A stretch of DNA of 7,521 nucleotides, from positions 1 through 7,521 of the forward strand of contig DJPE01000098.1 of the NCBI GenBank assembly GCA_002439705.1. Direction: 5' to 3'. The translations under genes and the position numbers were made by a program. The notes below the pieces were generated by a model. The model did no database searches. It was not told the origin of the DNA and was given only the letters and a program-made list of their open reading frames with translations. The stretch comes from Christensenella sp. UBA6420 (GTDB taxonomy: Bacteria; Bacillota; Clostridia; Christensenellales; DTU072). The first letter of the stretch is position 1. Each line of letters begins with the position of its first letter. Shown here in pieces: positions 1 to 6,895 of the stretch.

Positions 1-1131
1 CCCGGATTCCCGTTCTTCCTGCCGAAAGGCATGGCGATTAAGAACGCTCTTATCGACTATTGGAGAGAAATCCATTACAGAGATAATTACGTCGAAGTAT
101 CCACTCCTATGATAATGAACAGACACCTTTGGGAGACCAGCGGACACTGGGACCACTATAAGGACAATATGTATTCGACGGTAATCGACGACGAAATCTA
201 TTGCGTAAAGCCGATGAACTGCCCCGGCGGCGTTATGGTATACAAGAGCCAACCGCACAGTTACAGAGATTTGCCTATGAGAGTGGGAGAACTCGGACTC
301 GTTCACCGTCACGAATTGAAAGGCGCGTTGCACGGACTTTTCAGAGTAAGATGCTTTACTCAGGACGACGCTCATATCTTTATGAGAAGAGAACAGATTA
401 CCGACGAGATAGTGGGAGTAGTTCATTTAATCAACGAAGTGTACAGCAAGTTCGGATTTAAGTACTTCGTAGAACTTTCCACCCGTCCCGAAGACAGTAT
501 GGGCAGCGACGAAGACTGGGAAGCAGCAACCAACGGCTTGAAGACCGCTCTCGAAAAACTCGGACTTCCGTATATAGTAAACGAAGGCGACGGCGCGTTC
601 TACGGACCGAAAATCGACTTCCATCTCGAAGACACTCTCGGAAGAACCTGGCAGTGCGGTACTATTCAGCTCGACTTCCAAATGCCCCTTAACTTCGGCT
701 TGGAATACGTCGACGAAAACGGCGAAAAACAAAGACCCATTATGGTTCACAGAGTGGTTTACGGCTCTATCGAACGTTTCATAGGAATAATAACCGAACA
801 CTTCGCGGGCAAGTTCCCGACCTGGCTTGCTCCCACGCAGGTTAAGGTAATGATGGTATCCGAAAAGCACGGCGAATACGCAAAACAAGTTTACGAAGCG
901 TTGCGCGCGGCGAAAGTTCGTTGCGAACTCGACGACAGAAACGAAAAGATAGGATACAAGATAAGAGAAGCGCAGGTAGTGGACAGAGTACCCTATATGC
1001 TCATCATCGGACAACAGGAAGTGGACAACGGCACCGTGTCCGTCCGTAACCGCGACACCGCCACTACGGAAACCATGCCGCTCGACGAGTTTATAGCAAA
1101 ACTCACCGAAGAAATAAAACTTCGTAAATAA
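1..1131 (+). CDS. thrS: Threonyl-tRNA synthetase, C-terminal 376 residues (5' end outside window)
   Basis: This cytoplasmic class II synthetase attaches threonine to tRNA-Thr. The reading frame is open from the first base, so the gene starts upstream; by comparison with the E. coli enzyme about 260 N-terminal residues (TGS and editing domains) are missing. Visible residues begin with PGFPFFLPKG, at the start of the catalytic core. The zinc ligands of the family are present: Cys74 in MNCPGG, His125 in DDAHIF and His250 in MVHRVVYGSIERF, with spacing close to E. coli Cys334/His385/His511. Motif 2 (around VHRHELKGALHGLFRVR) and motif 3 (GSIERF) are intact. The HGTP-type anticodon-binding domain follows from about residue 278 (PTQVKVMMVSEKHG) to the end. 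The stop TAA is followed by a strong terminator. No defects are seen. The identification is secure; the clostridial affinity is recalled, not searched. Confidence 0.97.
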   Translation, partial: PGFPFFLPKGMAIKNALIDYWREIHYRDNYVEVSTPMIMNRHLWETSGHWDHYKDNMYSTVIDDEIYCVKPMNCPGGVMVYKSQPHSYRDLPMRVGELGLVHRHELKGALHGLFRVRCFTQDDAHIFMRREQITDEIVGVVHLINEVYSKFGFKYFVELSTRPEDSMGSDEDWEAATNGLKTALEKLGLPYIVNEGDGAFYGPKIDFHLEDTLGRTWQCGTIQLDFQMPLNFGLEYVDENGEKQRPIMVHRVVYGSIERFIGIITEHFAGKFPTWLAPTQVKVMMVSEKHGEYAKQVYEALRAAKVRCELDDRNEKIGYKIREAQVVDRVPYMLIIGQQEVDNGTVSVRNRDTATTETMPLDEFIAKLTEEIKLRK

Positions 1132-1156
1132 CGAAAGTTTGTAACGAAAAAATAAA

Positions 1157-1192
1157 AATACCGCCGTGTAATTGCACGGCGGTATTATTTTT
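1157..1192. terminator. Probable bidirectional rho-independent terminator between thrS and the R-M operon
   Basis: A 12-bp perfect stem (1157-1168 pairing with 1175-1186, core ACCGCCGTG/CACGGCGGT) closes a 6-base loop. On the plus strand it is followed by five T (1188-1192), which suits thrS ending at 1131. On the minus strand the A-rich bases 1147-1158 read as a T-rich tail, which suits the operon whose last gene ends at 1208. The position between two converging genes supports a shared terminator. Confidence 0.9.
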
Positions 1193-1207
1193 GTCAGGAT
1201 AAAGGCG

Positions 1208-4114
1208 TTACTTTAATTGTAAAAAGCCTAATAAGAATGCGTCGGGGAACAGGAATATTTTTTCGCCGACGGAGAACGTTATTCGCATACGCTTTTGAGC
1301 TTTGTCTATCCGTACGATAGTTCCGTCACCGAATTTTTTGTGCGTTACTTTCGCGCCTACGGTCACTTTATTCAGTAACAGTTCGAGTTCTTTTTCAGCG
1401 TCGTCTTTTTTTTGCTTTTGCGTCGGCGTAAGCGTTGCGGCTACCGTCTGTTTGTGGTTAATTACGGGCGTTTTTTCGGCTTTTACGGTGTTTGTGCGGA
1501 ATTTTTCGGGAATTACTATTTGTTCAAAGTCGGTCATCGTGGCTTGCTGCTTACTGTACAGAGCGTCGTACTCTTCGCGGCGTAATACGGTGTCCCAACC
1601 GCCCATTGCTTCGCCCGCGTGCTTGTCTATACCCGTATAAGAAAGACTTGCGTTTTCGTATTTTCGGAACCCGAATATTCCCTGATTCATTTTTTCGGGG
1701 TCGAACAAGCCGATAGAACAAAGTACGTCGAAATCTTTTACCGTAAGCCCGGTAACTTTTTGGAAAAGTTGCGGCTCGATTTGCGTAATCACGTCTTTTA
1801 TAGTCTGTTCCCGATAGTCGGTAAGGTACATAAACGCAGGTATTCTCGCCGCAAGTTTCAAAAGATTTTCCTGTACCTGCTTTCTTAAAGATTTTGCTTT
1901 CTTTTCGTCTTCGGTAAGTTCTTTTTTCTCGGCTTGCGTAAGGTTATCGCCCTTTTCTTTTTTAAGTTTTTTTACCTTTTCGGAACGGTTTATTATGGTT
2001 TGAATTTCTGCGTTTAACGAGCGGAAACCTTCTATTCGCATAAGAGCGTCCAATGCGTCCTGATTATTTTGTAACTTTTTCAGAGTGTCGTTATCGACGT
2101 GAACGAGCAGGGCGGTTTGCCAACGTTTTGCAAGCAAGGTAGCGGAAGTTCCCGCATAGGTTATATCCAAAATATCCTGCGCGTCGATACGGTTCATCGA
2201 CGAACCGTCGAAGGCAAGCACGGGCAGGAACGAAATAAAATCTTTTACCTTTTGTTCCGGACTTGTATCGTCCACTTTTAACCTGCACGAGTAGTCGGAA
2301 ATCTGCCTTAAAGCGCGTTCCAACGCAAAGTCGAAAACGTAACATTCCTTTTTTACGACTTCTTTATCGCCGTGGTCGTTCATTACTTCCCACGGCGACT
2401 GTACGCGGAAAGCCGTCTGGAAATATGTTTCGGGAGATTTAAGATTACGGAGCATAAATACGCCTGCCCACGGTCTTACTGTGACGCCCGTAGTAAGTTT
2501 TCCGCAGGATAGGGTAATGGTTTTCGTTTCGAGCGGATTACCCATAGCGGTAAGAACGGGTTTTAGCGCGTCAAGTCCTATACCCGCTTTCGTTCCCGCG
2601 CAAATTATTATTTTGTAATCGTTAAAGAAAGAGTTTTGTTTTTGCGTGAGCAGGTTATTCATTGCGTAGCAACTCGCTACGTCGGGTAAAAACCATAGAG
2701 TGTGAGATAAAACGTTCAGAAGAGTGGTATCGGAAAAGGGCATAGGCGGGCGTTCCGCGCCGAGTTTCAGTCCGTCGACGGGCATATAATTACCTTGTAT
2801 CATTTTTAACCATTTTTGCACGTCTTCTTCGTACACGAATCTTGACATTTCGATTTTTCCTTTTTCAAGCGGTTGCGCCTTAAAAAATTCGTTTATATCG
2901 AATTCGTTGTAGCCTTCGTTAATGGCGACGTTCGCCGTAACGGAATCGGGAACTTTATACGTCAGCATTACCATTTTCGGGAGAGCGGCGTATGGGTTCT
3001 CGCCCAAAGAGTAATCCCAATGCTCTTTTCGGTATTGTTCGTCCGAATAAGTCCAGTTAAAAACCTGGTCTTCCAAAAATTCGCCCGAGTTAAGAGCGCG
3101 GAAAGGAGTACCCGACAAGTATAAATAATGTGCGGAAGTAATAGGCAAAAACGATTCGTTTATTGCGTTGCCCGCTTCTTCTTTTTGATATTTTTCTATA
3201 TCGAAATCGTCGTTTTCTTCGTCGTATTTTTCAAATAAATTTTTTGCGTTTTCTCGCCACGCGCCGAAATGGTACTCGTCGAATATGATAATATCCCAGT
3301 TCGTAGCGTGTATAAATTGATTTTTTGCCTTTATTCCGCCCGCTTCGTTTGTGCCGAGTAAGTCCTGGAAAGAACCGAATACGACGATAGGTTTGTTTTT
3401 ATCGCAGGAGGCGAACTGTTCGTCAAGTTTTTTCGTGTCGAACTTCGCTTCTTTGTTGCTGACGAACTGCCAACCCTTAAAATCGACGTGCCTTGTAAGG
3501 TCTTCTTGCCAAGCCGATTCTACCGCAGGCTTAAAGGTAAGGATAAGAATTTTCTTAAAATTCATAGCTTTGCACAATTCGTACGCGGCGAAAGTTTTGC
3601 CGAAACGCATTTTTGCGTTCCATAAAAACTTAGGCGGTCTCGTAGGTTCTTCCGCTTTTGACTGAATAAAGTATTCTTTCGTCATTTCGACGGCTTGCTT
3701 TTGTTCGTCGCGCATAGCGAAATTCCACGTTCTGTTGCCTTCAAAACGGGTTTCCGTGCGGACTTCTTCAATTGCCGTCCGTGCGTCCGAAACGGAACAT
3801 CTGAACCATTCGTTTTTGTCAGAACCTTCGTTAAGTTGTAAAAAACCTTTGTGGCGGAGCAGGCGATGAACGTCCTTATCGATAAAACACGTTCCGTCGG
3901 AACGCATAGCCGATTCTTTGAACACTATTTTGAAATTTATTGCCGCCGTGTGCAATTGTTCGCGGATACGAGCTTCTGCGTCTTCACGATCGGTATAACC
4001 GATTTTTATATACCCGTCGTGGTCTTTTACCGTAGGCAGAACGTAACCGTAAACGGTCGGTACGACGGCGGGGCGTTTATGTAATATTTCGGAAAGACTT
4101 ATGTTGTTAGCCAT
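1208..4114 (-). CDS. Restriction subunit: T5orf172/GIY-YIG-like nuclease fused to SF2 helicase
   Basis: This is the probable ATP-dependent restriction subunit of the R-M operon. Residues about 20-115 resemble the T5orf172 branch of GIY-YIG nucleases: YGYVLP, then GYIKIGYT, Arg49 (EARIREQL), His83 (DKDVHRLL) and Glu102 in NEWF. Residues about 130-600 form a superfamily 2 motor, with a Walker A variant MRFGKT (169-174), DEYH (279-282), LSGTPF (333-338), a motif V-like TTGVTVRPW (541-549) and a motif VI-like YFQTAFRVQSPW (564-575). A Lys/Glu-rich, probably coiled segment spans about 708-756. Residues about 917-968 (KVTHKKFGDGTIVRI, then FPDAF) resemble the small C-terminal domain of PcrA/UvrD helicases. 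The start ATG lies 4 bp after the M2 stop, with GGAG inside the last M2 codons and 7 bases from the ATG, so translation is probably coupled. R being last may delay its expression. Nuclease activity is inferred from motifs. The R-M class (Type III-like or ISP-like) is uncertain. Confidence 0.9.
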   Translation of the reverse strand: MANNISLSEILHKRPAVVPTVYGYVLPTVKDHDGYIKIGYTDREDAEARIREQLHTAAINFKIVFKESAMRSDGTCFIDKDVHRLLRHKGFLQLNEGSDKNEWFRCSVSDARTAIEEVRTETRFEGNRTWNFAMRDEQKQAVEMTKEYFIQSKAEEPTRPPKFLWNAKMRFGKTFAAYELCKAMNFKKILILTFKPAVESAWQEDLTRHVDFKGWQFVSNKEAKFDTKKLDEQFASCDKNKPIVVFGSFQDLLGTNEAGGIKAKNQFIHATNWDIIIFDEYHFGAWRENAKNLFEKYDEENDDFDIEKYQKEEAGNAINESFLPITSAHYLYLSGTPFRALNSGEFLEDQVFNWTYSDEQYRKEHWDYSLGENPYAALPKMVMLTYKVPDSVTANVAINEGYNEFDINEFFKAQPLEKGKIEMSRFVYEEDVQKWLKMIQGNYMPVDGLKLGAERPPMPFSDTTLLNVLSHTLWFLPDVASCYAMNNLLTQKQNSFFNDYKIIICAGTKAGIGLDALKPVLTAMGNPLETKTITLSCGKLTTGVTVRPWAGVFMLRNLKSPETYFQTAFRVQSPWEVMNDHGDKEVVKKECYVFDFALERALRQISDYSCRLKVDDTSPEQKVKDFISFLPVLAFDGSSMNRIDAQDILDITYAGTSATLLAKRWQTALLVHVDNDTLKKLQNNQDALDALMRIEGFRSLNAEIQTIINRSEKVKKLKKEKGDNLTQAEKKELTEDEKKAKSLRKQVQENLLKLAARIPAFMYLTDYREQTIKDVITQIEPQLFQKVTGLTVKDFDVLCSIGLFDPEKMNQGIFGFRKYENASLSYTGIDKHAGEAMGGWDTVLRREEYDALYSKQQATMTDFEQIVIPEKFRTNTVKAEKTPVINHKQTVAATLTPTQKQKKDDAEKELELLLNKVTVGAKVTHKKFGDGTIVRIDKAQKRMRITFSVGEKIFLFPDAFLLGFLQLK

Positions 4115-4118
4115 AGTA

Positions 4119-5723
4119 TTACTCCATAGGTTTAATCATCGACTCGATAAAGTCAATTTCTTCTTGCGAAAGATTATATTTTTTGTATAGCTCTTCGTCC
4201 GTCCACGGTTTGGAAAAGTCTTGCATAGGGACGAATTGGTAAACTCCGCGTGGACCGTTTTGTGTTTTCTTTTTAATACTGACAAGATAGCGAAAGAATC
4301 TTGTTTTGATATACGAGATTATGTTTTCGCATTCCTGTTTTGTAAAATTATGCTTTTGTGGGTCGTAGCCTATGACGAGATAAGTTTGAGAGCATACGCT
4401 ATTAGGTTCGCCGTAAAACGGATAACCTAAAACTTGTGAGTCAGTACCGCTACCACCTGCGGCTGGAATATATACTTTGTGTAAATCTTTTGTTTTTTTA
4501 TTTTTAGGTAGGTCTGTTTGCCGTATCCAACCAAAAGGTATTTCATTGAACGACTTGCTGATGTAGTATTTGATATTGTATAGATCACTTTTATCTTTTC
4601 TATAACCTTTCCAGTTAGATGTTAACAATTCGCTGTTATCAAAAAAATGCTTGGGGCTAACTAAACCCGAAAAATTGTTAGTCAACTCAGTATAATAAGT
4701 TCCTTCCACTGAAATGATCTTTTCAAAAATCGAATAAGATTGGGGTTCTCTTATTACAACACCCGCGTTAGCGGAATCAAGGTAGTCAAAACGTTCTTGA
4801 ATGATATTGCTATCATAATTGTGGTAATAATATTTACATTTACCATAGTAGTCTCTATTCCATAAGAAATAACTCACACCGCCTTTAATTTCAACACCAG
4901 GGAAACAATCATTTGCATTTGGAAAATCGTGTAGAACTTCTATATGGTTGCATCTTATCATTGACTCAACCCAATTATCAGAAATACCTTGTGCTGTTTT
5001 TGTCATCCAGCGACTTGGAGTGATAACGCAATAATAATGCGGACATAGAGCTAACGCTTTTGTTATAAATTGATCATAAATTGATCTTGCATTAGCACTG
5101 TTAGTGCCTTCGATACCAAAACTTAATTGATAGGGTGGGTTGGATATAATTACGTCGAATTTCATATTAAAAATTTTCTCCGGGGTTTCTGTGTGTATAA
5201 ACTCGTATGCGTGCGTTTCTTTGTCGTCGCCGCGTTTCCATTGTGTTTCGGTTGCGCCGCAATACTTACATTTTCCGTTTAACCAAGTGTGGTTTATCCG
5301 TCGGAAACGGATATTTCCTTCTGACGTATCGAAATGCGATACGGAATATTCGCCGTTGGGGTACTTTGAACAGTAAAGGCTTCTTCGGGATAACAAACTT
5401 GTGAGTTCGGTAATCGAAATTCCGAAAAGCTGTTTATGTAGTATGTGGTCTATACGCTGTTGCAAATCGGGGATTTCGTCTTGCAAGCCCACGAGCAGGC
5501 GTTTTGCGATTTCGCGTAAAAACACGCCCGTTTTGCACGCAGGGTCTAAAAAGGTCGTGTTCGGATCAGAAAATAATTCCTGCGGCAGTAAGTCGAGCAT
5601 TGCGTTCACCACGTCGGGCGGAGTAAAGACTTCGTCGTTGCTCAGGTTCGCCAAACATGACAAAACGTCAGGCGTATGCAAGGTCTTGTTCTTATAGACC
5701 TTGTCGAAAAAAGATTCAGCCAT
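4119..5723 (-). CDS. Eco57I-type N6-adenine DNA methyltransferase (M2, catalytic modification subunit)
   Basis: The protein (534 residues) probably transfers methyl groups from SAM to adenine N6 at the system's target, protecting host DNA. Motif X is at about 31-43 (EVFTPPDVVNAML). Motif I is DPACKTGVF (60-68), with Lys where many relatives have Gly. GISI at 101-104 is motif II-like. The catalytic NPPY is at 195-198 (FDVIISNPPYQLSFG). Between motifs II and IV lies CKYCG (152-156), a possible zinc knuckle, followed by a conserved-looking ETHAYEFIHT stretch. Residues about 200-500 probably hold the target-recognition region, with aromatic-rich segments and a PAAGGSGTDSQ loop (420-430). ATG at 5723 overlaps the end of M1 by 8 bp and has a good Shine-Dalgarno (AGGAAGGTG, 7 bases away). 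The 3' two-thirds is distinctly more AT-rich than the 5' part. Methyltransferase identity is firm; the recognition site cannot be read from sequence. Confidence 0.92.
   Translation of the reverse strand: MAESFFDKVYKNKTLHTPDVLSCLANLSNDEVFTPPDVVNAMLDLLPQELFSDPNTTFLDPACKTGVFLREIAKRLLVGLQDEIPDLQQRIDHILHKQLFGISITELTSLLSRRSLYCSKYPNGEYSVSHFDTSEGNIRFRRINHTWLNGKCKYCGATETQWKRGDDKETHAYEFIHTETPEKIFNMKFDVIISNPPYQLSFGIEGTNSANARSIYDQFITKALALCPHYYCVITPSRWMTKTAQGISDNWVESMIRCNHIEVLHDFPNANDCFPGVEIKGGVSYFLWNRDYYGKCKYYYHNYDSNIIQERFDYLDSANAGVVIREPQSYSIFEKIISVEGTYYTELTNNFSGLVSPKHFFDNSELLTSNWKGYRKDKSDLYNIKYYISKSFNEIPFGWIRQTDLPKNKKTKDLHKVYIPAAGGSGTDSQVLGYPFYGEPNSVCSQTYLVIGYDPQKHNFTKQECENIISYIKTRFFRYLVSIKKKTQNGPRGVYQFVPMQDFSKPWTDEELYKKYNLSQEEIDFIESMIKPME
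4260..5130. other. Low-GC segment covering the likely target-recognition region of M2
   Basis: Hand counts of 60-base lines give about 25-45% GC (mostly 30-35%) between 4621 and 5100, against about 43-52% for lines in 5221-5580 of the same gene. The change falls just after the NPPY codons (about 5130-5140), exactly where catalytic core gives way to recognition region. This suggests that the segment was acquired separately by recombination. The edges are approximate. Confidence 0.6.
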
Positions 5724-6426
5724 TTTGTTGCACCTTCCTGTAATGTATCGGCGGATATTCGCAAACAGGCTCCGCCATATATTCTTGCGTAGTAGGGTTT
5801 ATGGAGATATAGCTCCTAATATCTTCGGGTATATCGAATAGAGACGATTGTCCGTTCTTCGGTTTGTCGTTAGCTTTAAGCAATACGTCAAGGCGAAAAT
5901 CGCGGCGTTTTAGTTTTGTACCAAGTATCAGGCTCCATTCGGGAAAAATAATCGGCGTGTCAGTGTCCTGCTGATTTTCGTCTACACGCATAAGGGTAAG
6001 GGCGTTGCCGCACAAAATATTTTTTGAAAGAATAAACTTTACGGCTTCGCGCGTTTCTTCGTTGGTAGCTTTTTTGCAGATACTTTTGTATTCCTTATCC
6101 CATAGGTCGAAAAGCCTTTTTTGGCACTCTTCCACGTTATCGGCGAGAATGTCCACGCCGTAGATACTCGTAATTGCGAGTACGGAATATCTTTCGTAGT
6201 CGTACGGATTTGATTTGTATAATTTTTTAACAGTAGCGAGCTTGCGCGTTAAAATTTCAAATAAGAAATTTCCGTCGCCGCACGCAGGCTCTAAAAATCT
6301 GCTGTCTATTCGGTCACATTCCTGCGCGACTAAATCGCACATGGCTTTTACTTCGCGTTCGTTTGTGAAGACTTCGCCGTGTTCTGACACGCGTTTTTTC
6401 GACTTTATTTGTGATTTTCCGTTCAT
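5716..6426 (-). CDS. Short methyltransferase-like subunit with SAM-binding motifs but no NPPY (M1)
   Basis: The first gene of the operon encodes a 236-residue protein related to N6-adenine DNA methyltransferases. Seen: motif X-like GEVFT (17-21), motif I EPACGDGNF (46-54), motif II-like YGVDIL (89-94) and ILCGNAL (137-143). Where a catalytic NPPY would be expected, the sequence reads IIFPEWSLI (159-167), and no [DN]PP[YFW] motif occurs anywhere. The C-terminal part (about 170-236) has no motif I recognise. The length and the clean overlap with M2 suggest a normal, intact subunit, not a broken gene; similar short partners accompany Eco57I-type enzymes elsewhere (recalled). It may bind SAM or stabilise M2 as a pseudo-methyltransferase. 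The start ATG has a weak Shine-Dalgarno (AAGAGA, 5 bases away) and lies about 25 bases from the predicted transcription start. Confidence 0.85.
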   Translation of the reverse strand: MNGKSQIKSKKRVSEHGEVFTNEREVKAMCDLVAQECDRIDSRFLEPACGDGNFLFEILTRKLATVKKLYKSNPYDYERYSVLAITSIYGVDILADNVEECQKRLFDLWDKEYKSICKKATNEETREAVKFILSKNILCGNALTLMRVDENQQDTDTPIIFPEWSLILGTKLKRRDFRLDVLLKANDKPKNGQSSLFDIPEDIRSYISINPTTQEYMAEPVCEYPPIHYRKVQQNG

Positions 6427-6458
6427 AAAGGTCTCTTATGTAATGCGTTTACGTCAGT

Positions 6459-6487
6459 AGTATAACGCAATTGCGTATATTTGTCAA
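6459..6487 (-). promoter_or_regulatory. Promoter of the R-M operon (M1-M2-R)
   Basis: Read on the minus strand, a perfect -35 TTGACA (6487-6482) is followed by a 17-bp spacer and -10 TATACT (6464-6459, 5 of 6 consensus). Transcription would start near 6452, leaving a leader of about 25 bases before the M1 ATG. This is the best sigma-70-type promoter in the window. A perfect 12-bp palindrome occupies the spacer, so strong basal activity is probably held down by a repressor. Confidence 0.85.
6465..6476. promoter_or_regulatory. Operator-like palindrome in the R-M promoter spacer
   Basis: ACGCAATTGCGT is a perfect 12-bp inverted repeat directly adjoining the -10 hexamer of the R-M promoter. Dyads of this size suit a dimeric XRE/Cro-type repressor, and such a gene starts about 80 bp away on the opposite strand. 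Binding here would block RNA polymerase. That the XRE protein binds it is inferred. Confidence 0.7.
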
Positions 6488-6508
6488 TGTGTTTGCGTAG
6501 TATATGTA
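6481..6508 (+). promoter_or_regulatory. Possible promoter of the XRE regulator gene
   Basis: TTGTCA (6481-6486) and TATGTA (6503-6508, 3 of 6 consensus), 16 bp apart, are the best pair I see ahead of the XRE gene; TATATG at 6501 is an alternative -10. The -35 overlaps that of the divergent R-M promoter almost base for base, so the two promoters would compete for polymerase. The -10 is poor and the assignment tentative. Confidence 0.35.
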
Positions 6509-6520
6509 TCGCAAATGCGT
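6509..6520. promoter_or_regulatory. Second, imperfect operator-like site upstream of the XRE gene
   Basis: TCGCAAATGCGT matches the spacer palindrome at 10 of 12 positions. A lone half-site TTGCGT lies at 6493-6498 and ATGCGT at 6443-6448. The TGCGT cores at 6472, 6494 and 6516 are spaced exactly 22 bp, about two helical turns. This site is close to the likely start of XRE transcription, so autoregulation is plausible. Confidence 0.5.
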
Positions 6521-6554
6521 AGTAAGGTAATAAAAGAAACGAAGGAGTTAGTAT

Positions 6555-6854
6555 ATGGATATCGTAGACAAAATCAGAGAATTACAAGGGGAAAGGGATT
6601 GGACCGACTACAAATTAGCGCAAGAAGCGGAAACGACGTATTCTACGATATCGACTATGTATCAGCGTAAGACGCCGCCTAAAATAGAACTGTTACAACG
6701 CATTTGCAAAGCATTCGGACTTACGCTTTCGCAATTTTTCCTGGAAGACGAACAGATAGAAGTACTTTCCGAAAACGAAAAAGAAATGCTTTTTTGTTTC
6801 CGCAGACTTTCACCCGAAAAGCAACGCGCTTTAATAGAATTGATTTATCGTTAA
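6555..6854 (+). CDS. XRE/Cro-family helix-turn-helix regulator, probable controller of the R-M operon
   Basis: This small cytoplasmic DNA-binding protein has 99 residues. Residues about 5-63 form an XRE-type helix-turn-helix domain: helix 2 at 18-25 (DYKLAQEA), recognition helix around 29-39 (YSTISTMYQRK), and a closing segment KIELLQRICKAFGLTLSQFF (43-62) typical of the family. A short acidic linker leads to a C-terminal helix pair (LSENEKEMLFCFRRLSPEKQ, 71-90) that may serve dimerisation. ATG at 6555 has a strong AAGGAG seven bases upstream. The gene is divergent from the R-M operon, and the space between them holds palindromic sites, which points to a role like R-M controller (C) or repressor proteins. 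Single-copy XRE genes of this type are also common elsewhere in clostridial genomes, so the link to R-M control is inferred from position and operators. Confidence 0.9.
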   Translation: MDIVDKIRELQGERDWTDYKLAQEAETTYSTISTMYQRKTPPKIELLQRICKAFGLTLSQFFLEDEQIEVLSENEKEMLFCFRRLSPEKQRALIELIYR

Positions 6855-6872
6855 AAAAACAATTTTTTACAA

Positions 6873-6895
6873 TACGACTTACAAATTACGACTTA
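6873..6895 (+). repeat. Short direct repeat TACGACTTA, two copies 14 bp apart
   Basis: TACGACTTA occurs at 6873-6881 and 6887-6895, just after the XRE gene. Both copies are exact. It could be a protein-binding site, a trace of replication slippage, or chance in AT-rich DNA; no function is assigned. Confidence 0.5.

Noticed and set aside
427..1014. 195-codon open frame on the minus strand inside thrS
   Set aside because: It lies wholly antisense to a clearly real thrS, shows no family motif, and is explained by codon bias of the sense gene.
1208..4114. Classical Type III Res or Type I HsdR assignment
   Set aside because: No PD-(D/E)xK nuclease motif is evident and no Mod/HsdS partner is present; the N-terminal GIY-YIG-like domain is a better explanation for cleavage.
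5401..5697. 98-codon plus-strand frame opposite the start of M2
   Set aside because: Antisense shadow of the motif-bearing methyltransferase; no Shine-Dalgarno or recognisable domain.
4119..5723. Frameshift or decay in M2 to explain the composition change
   Set aside because: The frame is continuous for 534 codons with no internal stop, and the C-terminal part reads as normal protein.
6850..6870. A-run/T-run hairpin right after the XRE stop codon as a terminator
   Set aside because: The stem is almost wholly A-T, has a mismatch and a tiny loop, and would be too unstable; the hairpin at 6981-7025 is a better candidate.
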